From positions 124,001 through 188,000 of the forward strand of contig JADYXR010000159.1 of assembly GCA_021772095.1 (NCBI GenBank): DNA of 64,000 bases, in the 5' to 3' direction. This document shows, in pieces, positions 46,974 through 55,949 of the stretch (its first letter is position 1; every line of letters starts with the position of its first letter). The notes below the pieces were generated by a model, which saw nothing but the letters and a program-made list of their open reading frames with translations, made no database searches and was not told where the DNA came from. Made by a program: the position numbers and the translations under genes. The stretch is from Candidatus Obscuribacter sp. GTDB lineage: Bacteria > Cyanobacteriota > Vampirovibrionia > Obscuribacterales > Obscuribacteraceae.

Positions 46974-46987
46974 GCGGTTCAATTTTA
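46953..46987 (+). terminator. Terminator overlapping the stop codon of giant gene B
   Basis: Stem CCGCCTA (46953-46959) with TAGGCGG (46971-46977), loop of 11 bases, followed by TTCAATTTT. The 3' arm begins with the TAG stop codon itself. Confidence 0.75.
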
Positions 46988-47286
46988 AAATCGAAACGCT
47001 GCACACCGGAACTTCCCAAAACTCAAGGATTGTTCTAGCACTGGACTGGGTGTTGAAGCCATTGGTCTGACCTGTTTAACCGGGTCAGTCGTCCAAAAGT
47101 GAGCGCAGCTCAGACTTTGTCGCATTAATTGCCCTGGTTTTGTCCTTCCATATTCTTTCTAATGGGCTGCCAGGGCAGGCGTTTCACAAATTTGTCCTGA
47201 AAAGTGTCCAAAATGGGTATGTACCGTATAGAACTCGTAGTCAGGGGACTTCAATATCACAACTTTACGGGTTTGAGGGCAAGGTT
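46974..47286. other. Spacer before giant gene C
   Basis: 313 bases without a supported gene once the start of gene C is placed at 47287. It holds the inverted repeats CTGACC/GGTCAG at about 47077-47098 and TGCCCTGG (47130-47137) with CCAGGGCA (47170-47177), then the promoter-like element at 47205-47232. Confidence 0.5.
47205..47232 (+). promoter_or_regulatory. Promoter-like element of giant gene C
   Basis: TGTCCA (47205-47210), a 16-base spacer containing GGGTATGTA, and TATAGA (47227-47232). It aligns with the gene B element at most positions. TATAGA is 54 bases before TTG at 47287. Confidence 0.7.
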
Positions 47287-50199
47287 TTGGCAGGTACAGG
47301 ATTAGAACTAGGGAAGAAGGCGGGCGCCGATAAGGCGACTGCTACAGCTCAGGACGATGCGACGACAGCTAGCCCACTGCGAAGCCAGGTGGATAGCGCG
47401 CTTGCCAGTCCTCCGAAGCCTGCGGATAAAACCAGAGAAGTTGCCGAGAAGCCGACCGAGGCTCCCAAGGACAGCGGCGAACCGGACGATCCGTACACTC
47501 ACACTAACCGCGTCAAAGCACTTACTACTCAACTCGACCAACTCACAGCATCCGGCAAGAAGCCTGATGAGGTGATAACCGTCGATAACAAACAGGTCAA
47601 GGTCAAAGATTTCGTCAAAGACGTCAAAGGGTTGATCAAGACTGAACTGGAAGCAGCGAAGAAAGCATCGGCTGCGATCAATCAAGAGACCGTCGGCACC
47701 TACGTCAATTCCAACATTGCCGACAAGAATGCACTTTCTCAAAAGCTTGGCCTCGATCCTAAAGTTGTTTCGCCGGAGTTGTTGCAGGCAGAGCGTGTCA
47801 AAGCCGCGAACAATCCCGAGCGTCGCACTCAAATCGATCAACTCGATTTGAATTTGCAAGAAAGAGCCGCTATGGAAGCGCTTCGTCACGCACCGGCTTA
47901 TGTCAAATTGCTGGAAGCTGAAGTGACCGCTAAAGGTTTCGCCAGACCAGAACTGGCTCTGGGTCAGGAAGTCTCGGCTGATGATACACGTAAAGCTTTT
48001 GAACTGCTCAAACTGGCAGGCAACGAAGACGCTGATTTGAAGGCCACCGACATTTACGCTAAAGCTGAATTGTCAGTCGGCATGACCTTTGCGAGCTTTC
48101 AACAAGAGCGCAGTCAGAAAATTATTGAATTGATGAGAACAGCTACCGAAGCTGGAAACGATGGTAAAAAACACACAGTCACCATCGACGGCAAAACTGT
48201 AGAACTCGGTCAGGAAGACCTTCTCAAAGAAGCCAACAAGCTTGCCGACAAGATTAATGTTGGTTGGGTTGCCAGTCAAGCAATGTTGCAACGCAATCAA
48301 GAAAACGGCACCGCGACTGAATTGATGAACATCGTTACTGTCGCCAGTTTCGCTCGTTTGGACTATGTCAATTTCATGTCCACTCACGGACAAATCACAG
48401 AAGCGCAAAAGCTGTTCACTCAAGTGAAAGCCGATACGCCTCACTTGATTTACAATCCGGATGGCAGTTACAGAGATCAGAGTCTGCAGACTCTGGACAC
48501 CAAATTAACTCTTGGAGTGAACACTGACGGCGCCGATTATCAGAGCGCTCAAAGTCGTTTTCTTCATGCCATCGAGAAAGGCAACATCAATGCGGATCCG
48601 GCTAAACCGGGTGAGTCTGCGACCGAATTGCTCGATCAAATGAAGGTTCTCAATCAGCAATTCAAGCAAGAAATGGAAGCATCCAACAAAGAGATGCAGA
48701 CCAATAGACAAGACCTCTTGAAGCGTCAACTAGAGATGGAGAAGCAAACCACTCGGTCCGATGCTGAGAATGTCGAACTGGGAAGATTGAAGCGTGAAAT
48801 CGAAGTTATCGATTCGACCATGCAGCAGAGAACCGCTTACTTCGATCGTCGCGAGAATCTTGGCACCTACATGGAAGGCAGCTGGCTGGAAGCAAAAGAA
48901 GACTTCAGCGCTGCGCACAAAAAATACAAAGAATTCGATTCGAAAGAACAAGATGCACAACTCAAAAAGGATCTCGACATCGAAGGCAAAACCGACAGAA
49001 CTCAAGGTGGTTTTGCTGGTTGGTGGCATCGTAATAACGGTTACATCGCCGTAGGCGCTGCAGTCGTCGTCGCAGCTGCTGTGACTGTAGGCACCCTCGG
49101 CGCAGGGTCTGTGCTCGGCGCTGGCCTGGTTGGTACGGCGCTACTCGCCACCGCTGCTGGTACCGCTGGCGGAGCCGGCGCCCACTGGATGGTCGAGCGC
49201 ACCGTCAACAAAGATGCCGGTTGGGACAGCGCCTGGAAGGGTGCAAAAATCGGTTTGATGACTTCCGGAATGATCGTCGCTCCTTGGGCGACCGGTGCCA
49301 GAGCTGCTGGTGCCACTGCCGTAGCCGCCGGCGGCGAAGGTGCTCTGGCGACCTCTACTGCAGTTGCCGCTAACACGACTAACATCGGTCGTGCACTCGG
49401 TATGGCAAGAACTGTTGGTCTGACCAAGTCCAGTCTCGCCACCGGGTATGGTATCGCTGCTGTCACCGAGGGTGGTGACTACGCTCTGGGTCACAAGAGT
49501 GCAAAAGATGCTGCTGTCAGTTTTGGTATCAAAGGTTTGTTTGGCTCGATGATGATCGGTCAAGCTGCTAAATGGGGCGCTGTATCAGAAACGGCAATAG
49601 CAGCCAATGCCGCTAAGTCCACGATTCCGAATGCAATTGGTTTTAGTGGTAAAAATGCGGCAATGGGTTACTCGGTTTCGGGTGTTATGGAAGGCTACAA
49701 TTATTTTAGTGGTCAGAAAACTCTCGGCGATGCCACCAAAGACTTTGTTGTTGGTGGAGCCGCCAACACACTCACTCTAGGTGTTCTGCGCAAATACGGC
49801 TTGTCTGACACTGTCGGCAGAGCCGCGACCGCTAACTTGCAAAATACTCGTTATGCGGCTCAGGCGATTCTGCTCAATGAATCCTTCGGTGCTGCCAACG
49901 ACATCGTTAATACCCAATATATCTCGCACGATATTCTTGGCAGATCGACATTCGCCAACGAATCCGGTGCTAGTAGCTTCTTCATCAGCCCACTGGCTTC
50001 CGACTTCTACAGACGCAACATGACAAACGGATTGAATCCGCTGCATTCAGGCGAACTCAAGCGTTTCCGTAGCAACCTCGATGCGTTCGGTGATGATTTG
50101 ACTTCCACAATCGGAGTCGATCAGAAATTCATCAGACCATATCTAATTAATCAAAATGGAATCTTCGATCAGCCCGCTCCGCAGACTGAGCAAAGATAA
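47287..50199 (+). CDS. Giant protein C, paralogue of B
   Basis: A 970-residue protein of unknown function. The frame is open back to 47140, but a promoter-like element at 47205-47232 lies inside that part, and TTG at 47287 has GAGG eight bases upstream, so the later start is chosen. The order of parts equals that of protein B: disordered start, DPYTHTNRVKALTTQLDQL with GKKPDEVITVDNKQVKVKDF, helical middle, a Gly/Ala-rich block near 580-640 (GTLGAGSVLGAGLVGTALL), then VNKDAGWDSAWKGAKIGLM and a Gly/Ala/Thr-rich C-terminus (TGYGIAAVTEGGDYALGHKS). Similarity covers most of the length. No signal peptide, no catalytic motif. The next gene has a separate leader. Confidence 0.85.
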   Translation: MAGTGLELGKKAGADKATATAQDDATTASPLRSQVDSALASPPKPADKTREVAEKPTEAPKDSGEPDDPYTHTNRVKALTTQLDQLTASGKKPDEVITVDNKQVKVKDFVKDVKGLIKTELEAAKKASAAINQETVGTYVNSNIADKNALSQKLGLDPKVVSPELLQAERVKAANNPERRTQIDQLDLNLQERAAMEALRHAPAYVKLLEAEVTAKGFARPELALGQEVSADDTRKAFELLKLAGNEDADLKATDIYAKAELSVGMTFASFQQERSQKIIELMRTATEAGNDGKKHTVTIDGKTVELGQEDLLKEANKLADKINVGWVASQAMLQRNQENGTATELMNIVTVASFARLDYVNFMSTHGQITEAQKLFTQVKADTPHLIYNPDGSYRDQSLQTLDTKLTLGVNTDGADYQSAQSRFLHAIEKGNINADPAKPGESATELLDQMKVLNQQFKQEMEASNKEMQTNRQDLLKRQLEMEKQTTRSDAENVELGRLKREIEVIDSTMQQRTAYFDRRENLGTYMEGSWLEAKEDFSAAHKKYKEFDSKEQDAQLKKDLDIEGKTDRTQGGFAGWWHRNNGYIAVGAAVVVAAAVTVGTLGAGSVLGAGLVGTALLATAAGTAGGAGAHWMVERTVNKDAGWDSAWKGAKIGLMTSGMIVAPWATGARAAGATAVAAGGEGALATSTAVAANTTNIGRALGMARTVGLTKSSLATGYGIAAVTEGGDYALGHKSAKDAAVSFGIKGLFGSMMIGQAAKWGAVSETAIAANAAKSTIPNAIGFSGKNAAMGYSVSGVMEGYNYFSGQKTLGDATKDFVVGGAANTLTLGVLRKYGLSDTVGRAATANLQNTRYAAQAILLNESFGAANDIVNTQYISHDILGRSTFANESGASSFFISPLASDFYRRNMTNGLNPLHSGELKRFRSNLDAFGDDLTSTIGVDQKFIRPYLINQNGIFDQPAPQTEQR

Positions 50200-50240
50200 T
50201 CGTTGACGAATCTGGTTGAAACGGAAGCATTCGTTGAAAC

Positions 50241-50268
50241 ATCTAAATTAGTCATAGCAAATTTAGAT
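50241..50268 (+). terminator. Possible terminator or operator after giant gene C
   Basis: Perfect nine-base inverted repeat ATCTAAATT (50241-50249) with AATTTAGAT (50260-50268), loop of ten bases. AT-rich with only a short T-run after it, so termination is uncertain. Confidence 0.35.
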
Positions 50269-50348
50269 TTGCGAACTCTCATTAAGAACTGCATGTGAGC
50301 CCGTAAACAAAAGGGTTGCCAACTTTCTAATGCCATATACTTGTGGGC

Positions 50349-51089
50349 ATGACTGAGCTTTCGGTGATCATTCCGGCATTTAACGAGGAAGCGAGGCTGC
50401 CTCGCACACTCGACTCGGTATACACCTACTTATCAAAACGCGGTACCGCATTTGAAATCATCGTTGTTGACGATGGCAGTACCGATCATACTGTCGATGA
50501 AGTCGAGACATTTGCCGAGACTCATCCGAACGTGCGCGTGATTCAATATGCGCCCAATCAAGGAAAAGGTTATGCCGTGCGCACCGGCATGCTGGCTGCC
50601 CGCGGGGCGAATGTTCTATTCAACGATGCCGACGGCGCGTCGCCGATAGAAGAAATTGTCAAACTTGAAAAGAGCATTGCCGATGGTGCCGACATCGCCA
50701 TCGGAAGTCGCGCGAAACCTGATCAGACGAGGAAAGTCGAGGCGCTTGTCTACCGAAAGTATATCGGAAATACATTCAATCTATTGGTTCGTGGTTTAGT
50801 GTTACCGGGCTATCATGACACTCAGTGCGGGTTTAAGATGTTTCGCCACAAGGTGGCTCAGGATATTTTTTCGGTGTCAGCGATGAATGGTTTTGCATTC
50901 GATGTTGAGCTGCTGTATATCGCCAGGCTTCGTCATTACAAAGTCGATGAGATCGCGATTAATTGGACGAACATTGATGGTTCCAAGGTCAACGTTTTAA
51001 CGGACTCGCCGAAGATGTTGGTTGAGCTCTTGAAAGTGGCTGTTGGTGCGTGGTTTGGAAAGTACCGACCACTTAGGGGAAGAAAGTAA
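50349..51089 (+). CDS. Family 2 glycosyltransferase, dolichyl-phosphate-sugar-synthase-like
   Basis: A 246-residue GT-A glycosyltransferase. It starts at ATG 50349; a GTG two codons upstream is possible. The N-terminal TELSVIIPAFNEEARL and EIIVVDDGSTDHT give the nucleotide-sugar fold with a DDGS metal/sugar site near 40. NDADGASPIEE contains the D-x-D-like site. GFKMFR and FDVELLYIARL near 170-200 are typical of DPM1/ALG5-type enzymes, which transfer a sugar to a lipid phosphate. There is no C-terminal membrane pair, as in soluble DPM1. The sugar is not predictable. It ends convergently with the inositol-phosphatase-like gene, 15 bases apart. Confidence 0.9.
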   Translation: MTELSVIIPAFNEEARLPRTLDSVYTYLSKRGTAFEIIVVDDGSTDHTVDEVETFAETHPNVRVIQYAPNQGKGYAVRTGMLAARGANVLFNDADGASPIEEIVKLEKSIADGADIAIGSRAKPDQTRKVEALVYRKYIGNTFNLLVRGLVLPGYHDTQCGFKMFRHKVAQDIFSVSAMNGFAFDVELLYIARLRHYKVDEIAINWTNIDGSKVNVLTDSPKMLVELLKVAVGAWFGKYRPLRGRK

Positions 51090-51104
51090 TTTCCGGTTAT
51101 TTGT

Positions 51105-51896
51105 CTAAGTCGCGGCTTTGGCCTGAACTTCCAAGAGAACCTTCAACACTTGATCGTGGACTAAACCATTGGTCGCAAGGATGAAACCCTTGTCGACATC
51201 CAGTTTGTTGCCTTCCAGATCAGTGACGCGGCCGCCTGCTTCTTCGACGATTAAACTGCCTGCGCCCACATCCCATGCGGCCAGACGTTTTTCCCAGAAG
51301 CCATCGGTCCTGCCGGCGGCAACGTAGGAAAGATCGAGAGCGGCACTGCCATCGCGTCTGACGCCGTGCGATAAGTTTGTCAGAGTGGTGAATTCAACCA
51401 TGTTGTTCAAAGATGTGCCCCGCGAATCAGGCGGAAAGCCAGTCACTAAGAGGCTATTCGAAAGTGAGTCGACTGTTGAAACTTTGATCTTCTCATCGTT
51501 CAAGAATGCACCTTCGCCTTTGGTTGCGTAAAACAACTCGTCGCGAATCGGATCGTAGACCACGCCGAGCGCCATCTCGCCTTCTTCTTCAAGACCGATC
51601 GATACACAGAAGAAGGGATAACTGTGGGCATAGTTTGTGGTTCCATCGAGCGGATCGATGAGCCAGCGCCGCTTGCTTTTGGTCTTTGACGCACCGCTTT
51701 CTTCGGCAAGAATGGCGTCGTCCGGAAAAGCGCCGCCGATGATCGAGAGAATCAGCTCCTCTGAAGCCTTGTCGACGTCCGTGACCAGATTGAAAGCGCT
51801 CTTGTAGTCAATAGAGGCAATCTGCCCCATGCGCTCCTTGATTAGCCCGCCAGCCTCTAACGCGGCGCGGAACGCGACTGTACGCTCTTGTTTCAC
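51105..51896 (-). CDS. Inositol monophosphatase-family phosphatase
   Basis: A 263-residue Mg-dependent, Li-sensitive-type sugar phosphatase. The metal-binding residues are Glu65 (AEESG), Asp81 and Asp84 in WLIDPLDGTTNYAH, and the Asp of AAWDVGAG near 210; both PROSITE-type patterns are present. Substrates in this family include inositol phosphate, PAP and histidinol phosphate, so the exact one is open. The start is GTG, with GAAGGA eight bases upstream. It is divergent from ileS across about 170 bases. Confidence 0.94.
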   Translation of the reverse strand: MKQERTVAFRAALEAGGLIKERMGQIASIDYKSAFNLVTDVDKASEELILSIIGGAFPDDAILAEESGASKTKSKRRWLIDPLDGTTNYAHSYPFFCVSIGLEEEGEMALGVVYDPIRDELFYATKGEGAFLNDEKIKVSTVDSLSNSLLVTGFPPDSRGTSLNNMVEFTTLTNLSHGVRRDGSAALDLSYVAAGRTDGFWEKRLAAWDVGAGSLIVEEAGGRVTDLEGNKLDVDKGFILATNGLVHDQVLKVLLEVQAKAAT

Positions 51897-52067
51897 CGTT
51901 TAATTCCTTCCAAAATCGACCGACTCAGCGGGTTATCTTAGAACGTTAACAGCACGCTTCTTAATTAAAACTACCTAACTGCATACTCTATGTAATATTA
52001 TTCGTTATACGACAGCAATCACGCCGATTGCTCGTTGTGCGTCGCATGCCAGATCCGGAGTTAGATC

Positions 52068-54920
52068 ATGAGCGAAAAATCGTCCTATCCAGTCAATTTG
52101 CCAAAAACCGACTTCCCCATGAAGGCGAACAGCTTCACGCGTGAAGTTGAATTTCAAAAAATCTGGGACGAGAAAAAGATTTACGAGCAAAACCTTGCCA
52201 ATCGTGACAAGTGCGAGAAATTCGTCTTGCACGATGGACCGCCGTATTTGAGCTCCAATCAGATTCACATCGGCACGGCGCTCAATAAAATCCTCAAGGA
52301 CATCATCACGAAGTACAAGGCGCAGCGCGGCTTTTACGCGCCATATGTGCCTGGTTACGACAGCCATGGTTTGCCGATTGAGACAGCTGTAGTTAAGAAC
52401 GTAAAAGGTGGTCGCAACGCCATCTCCACCGTTGAGCTGCGCGAAAAATGTCGCGAATTTGCTCTCGAAAATTTAAAAGGCCAGGAAGCCAATTTTCGTA
52501 GACTCGGCGTCTGGGGCGACTGGGCTCATCCTTACGTCACGCTGAAACCGGAATTCGAAGCGACGCAAATTCGCGTTTTTGGAAAGATGGCAGCGGCTGG
52601 TTACCTTTATAAGGGGCTGAAAGCCGTTCAATGGTGCCCGAACTGCGAAACAGCATTGGCTGAAGCAGAAGTCGAATACGCCGATCACGAGTCGCATTCT
52701 ATTTACGTCAAATTCGAAGTCGACGCCGACAGCCGGAAAAAAATCCCGGCGTTCGTTCCAGCGTCAGAAAAAGTCAGCTTCGTGATCTGGACCACTACTC
52801 CATGGACATTGCCTGGAAACCTTGGTGTGGCCCTGCATCCCAAGTTCAACTACCTCTTCCTGCAAACACCTGAAGATGGCGTGCTTGTCGTTGTCGATGA
52901 ATTGAAAGATGCGTTCCTTAAAGCGGTTGGTATCGCAGATGGTGACGTGAAAGTTCTCGGACAATCGGTCGGCAAAGAGTTGGAATTGATCGAAACTCGA
53001 CATCCGTTCCTCGATCGGCTCAGTCGCGTAATCGTGGGCGACCACGTCACAACCGAGGTCGGTACCGGTGTGGTTCACACTGCACCAGGACATGGACCGG
53101 AAGATTTTATGATCGGTCAAAAGTACAACCTCGGCGTTGTCTCGCCTGTCGATGGTCGCGGTATCTTTACCGAAGATGCCGGGAAGTTCGCCGGCAATCG
53201 CTACGATAAGTCGAATCCTGATATCGTCGAACACCTTCGAGAACTTGGCGTCTTGATGGGCCATTCGAAATACGGTCACAGCTATCCGCACTGCTGGCGG
53301 TGCAAAAAGCCTTTGATCTTCAGAGCGACCGAACAGTGGTTTGCCTCAGTTGACGGCTTCCGCGAGAAGGCTCTTAAGGCAATCGACGAAGTAAAATGGC
53401 TGCCTGCTTCCGGCCGCAATCGCATCTATACGATGGTAGAAAATCGCAATGACTGGTGTATCAGCCGTCAGAGAACCTGGGGCGTACCGATCCCTGTGTT
53501 CTACTGCAAAGCTTGTGAAAAGCCGCTGATGACGACCGAAAGCATCAATAAAGTTGCTGACGTTTTTGAAACCGAAGGCTCCGATGCCTGGTGGAAAATG
53601 GAAGCCAACGAATTGATCGGTGATGGATTCAAATGCCAGTGCGGTGGAAAAGAGTTCCAGAAAGAAACAGACACCATGGATGTTTGGTTCGATTCCGGCG
53701 TCACTCATGCGGCTGTAGTCGATCAACGTAAAGAGCTGAGAGGCACACCTTGCGAACTCTATCTCGAAGGCAGTGACCAGCACCGCGGGTGGTTCCAATC
53801 ATCGCTTTTGACCAGCGTCGCCGTCCACGGAAGAGCACCTTACAAGACGGTTCTCACGCATGGTTTCGTAGTCGATGAGAACGGACGCAAAATGTCCAAG
53901 TCTGTCGGCAACTTTGTTTATCCTGAAGAAGTGATCAAACAATATGGTGCCGATGTTCTTCGTCTCTGGGTCGCGTCGGTTAACTATACCGATGACGTGC
54001 CAATCGGCAAAAACATGCTTGCCCAGCTGGCTGACGTGTTTCGTCGTTTGCGCAATACTGCTCGTTATCTGCTCGGTAATTTGCATGATTTCAATCCTGC
54101 CACCGATTATGTTTCGTACGATAAGTTAGGCAAACTCGATAAATACATTTTGCATCGTCTCCAGAATGTTGTCACTGAAGTGACTGAAGATTTCGATAAC
54201 TACGAGTTCTTCAAGTACTATCAGTTGCTGCAAAATTTCTGTGGCGTCGATTTGTCGGCGTTCTACTTCGACATCGTCAAAGATCGTTTGTACACCGCCA
54301 ATCAAAATGCGCAGAGCAGAAGAGCTGTGCAAACGGCTTTGTATGAGATTCTCAATGTTCTGGTGCGCTTGCTTGTGCCGGTCACACCTCACCTCGCTGA
54401 AGACATCTGGCAGCACATGCCGGAAGCTCTCAGGCAGGGTGGAAACCTCGAGTCCGTGCTTCTAACCGACTTCCCGACACGTCAGGATAAATTCGTCAAC
54501 GAAGAACTCTCCAACTTCTGGAAAGATTTGACCGTGGTTCGGTACACAGTCAACAAAGCTCTTGAAGAAGCTCGTGGCGCTCGCAAGATCGGCAGCTCGC
54601 TCGAAGCGCAAGTCGTGCTTCAATTCGAAGATGCCGAATTGAAAGAGAAGGTCTTGTCACTCGGTTCTGAATTGACGGGATTCTTCATCACCTCACAAGC
54701 AACTGTGGCTGAACAAGGCAATGGCAAGTCCGATGCCGGTGAACTGCTTTCGGAAAACAAAGAAAGTGGTTTGCATGTTAGCGTCTTCAAAGCAGATGGT
54801 GCCAAGTGCGCACGATGCTGGAAGTATTCGACTAAAATCGGCGTTGATTCGAGATGCCCTGATGTCTGCGACGTGTGCACTGATGCCCTGGCTGGAACCG
54901 AAAGTTGCTGCAGTCACTAG
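52068..54920 (+). CDS. ileS: Isoleucyl-tRNA synthetase
   Basis: A 950-residue class I synthetase that charges tRNA-Ile. HIGT at 67-70 is the HIGH motif and KMSKS is at 608-612. The CP1 editing domain lies between (WTTTPWTLPGN near 240, GTGVVHTAPGHGPEDF near 330). The anticodon-binding helical domain follows. The C-terminal zinc finger CARCWKYST...CPDVCDVC is at about 915-940, typical of the bacterial type. No T-box leader was seen upstream. GGAG lies eight bases before ATG. Confidence 0.97.
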   Translation: MSEKSSYPVNLPKTDFPMKANSFTREVEFQKIWDEKKIYEQNLANRDKCEKFVLHDGPPYLSSNQIHIGTALNKILKDIITKYKAQRGFYAPYVPGYDSHGLPIETAVVKNVKGGRNAISTVELREKCREFALENLKGQEANFRRLGVWGDWAHPYVTLKPEFEATQIRVFGKMAAAGYLYKGLKAVQWCPNCETALAEAEVEYADHESHSIYVKFEVDADSRKKIPAFVPASEKVSFVIWTTTPWTLPGNLGVALHPKFNYLFLQTPEDGVLVVVDELKDAFLKAVGIADGDVKVLGQSVGKELELIETRHPFLDRLSRVIVGDHVTTEVGTGVVHTAPGHGPEDFMIGQKYNLGVVSPVDGRGIFTEDAGKFAGNRYDKSNPDIVEHLRELGVLMGHSKYGHSYPHCWRCKKPLIFRATEQWFASVDGFREKALKAIDEVKWLPASGRNRIYTMVENRNDWCISRQRTWGVPIPVFYCKACEKPLMTTESINKVADVFETEGSDAWWKMEANELIGDGFKCQCGGKEFQKETDTMDVWFDSGVTHAAVVDQRKELRGTPCELYLEGSDQHRGWFQSSLLTSVAVHGRAPYKTVLTHGFVVDENGRKMSKSVGNFVYPEEVIKQYGADVLRLWVASVNYTDDVPIGKNMLAQLADVFRRLRNTARYLLGNLHDFNPATDYVSYDKLGKLDKYILHRLQNVVTEVTEDFDNYEFFKYYQLLQNFCGVDLSAFYFDIVKDRLYTANQNAQSRRAVQTALYEILNVLVRLLVPVTPHLAEDIWQHMPEALRQGGNLESVLLTDFPTRQDKFVNEELSNFWKDLTVVRYTVNKALEEARGARKIGSSLEAQVVLQFEDAELKEKVLSLGSELTGFFITSQATVAEQGNGKSDAGELLSENKESGLHVSVFKADGAKCARCWKYSTKIGVDSRCPDVCDVCTDALAGTESCCSH

Positions 54921-55106
54921 ACTTCCGTAATTAAACGGAACGTTAGCCCTCACCGAATGTGGTATCAAGGTTGAATGAAACCTTGAATCCTCACAATGTT
55001 TATTTCTGTCGAGAACGGTCTTGGCAGGATGATAGCTGATAAACTCAGCTGACACGGCTACACCCTGGTATGGTGACTGGATCAGCGGCGGTTCACGCCG
55101 AAACGA

Positions 55107-55880
55107 TTACCGTTCTTGAGCCAGGTTGATAATGCTCTTTTCGGTTCTGTTTTTAGTCATTTTTCGAGGCAGTCCGGCAATCGTGATAACCGACTCACCG
55201 CTTGAATTGGCGACGATCTTGTCTGTGCATTTAACTTCGATTACGCTCTTGCCGCTGGCTGTGACCGTTCCAGTTTTAGCCAGCAATCCTTTCATCTGCA
55301 CCAAGCAACCTCCAGCAGCTGACACGTCGACATTTTCAGCCGCGCCGGTGCATTCTATGGAACTCGTGTCAATTGCGCTGCATGCGAAATTGGGTCCTGT
55401 CACTCCATACACTTTCACAAGTGCGCTCTGACCGCAGCTTACGGCAACTAGAGTGGGCACCGTGATTGAGACTTTCGCTGTCGAGGCTCTGAAATCTTTG
55501 TCCGTAATGATATTAAGGGTGGTGTCTTTGACTTCGAATTTTATTTTTTCAAAACTATTTTTGCTGGCTTCGACTGAAACTTTCGACGCACCACCGACCG
55601 TGATTTCGGCTTCCAGCGCAGCGCTAACGTTTACCTTGTCGAATTCACCGCTGACCCCTTGAGCCTCGCCGCTTTTAGCTGGCGATGTGTCTTGCGGTAC
55701 GGCGGGCGCAGGCGGCGTCGTGCCATCAGTTGTCGTGGTCGTCGTGGTTGCGGTCGTATTCGGAACCGCTGTCGTAGTAATCACTTCTTTTTTCGGATTT
55801 TCAGGATGCTGAAAATCCTCTGGATTGTCGCAGCCACAGAGCGCGAAGACAGCAATAAGTGGAATGAAAATTTTTCGCAT
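55107..55880 (-). CDS. GIN-domain (DUF2807) lipoprotein
   Basis: A 257-residue lipoprotein. The longest frame starts 15 codons earlier; ATG at 55880 has AGGT seven bases upstream and opens the lipoprotein signal MRKIFIPLIAVFALCGC with Cys17 as the lipid site. A Thr/Pro-rich linker (about 35-75) follows. Residues about 85-245 are a beta-helical GIN domain: alternating strands such as DKVNVSAALEAEITVGGA, KVSVEASKNSFEKIKFEVKD, and a repeated pattern with Cys, Ser and Gly (VAVSCGQSALVKVYG, IECTGAAENVDVSAAGG). Members are surface or periplasmic proteins of unclear function, often annotated as putative adhesins. It is convergent with ileS. Confidence 0.88.
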   Translation of the reverse strand: MRKIFIPLIAVFALCGCDNPEDFQHPENPKKEVITTTAVPNTTATTTTTTTDGTTPPAPAVPQDTSPAKSGEAQGVSGEFDKVNVSAALEAEITVGGASKVSVEASKNSFEKIKFEVKDTTLNIITDKDFRASTAKVSITVPTLVAVSCGQSALVKVYGVTGPNFACSAIDTSSIECTGAAENVDVSAAGGCLVQMKGLLAKTGTVTASGKSVIEVKCTDKIVANSSGESVITIAGLPRKMTKNRTEKSIINLAQER

Positions 55881-55949
55881 GATAGTTACCTGTTTAGCGC
55901 GAATCCTTGGCTTCAGTTTTATCATGCGATCATATCAGCTCAGCATATT

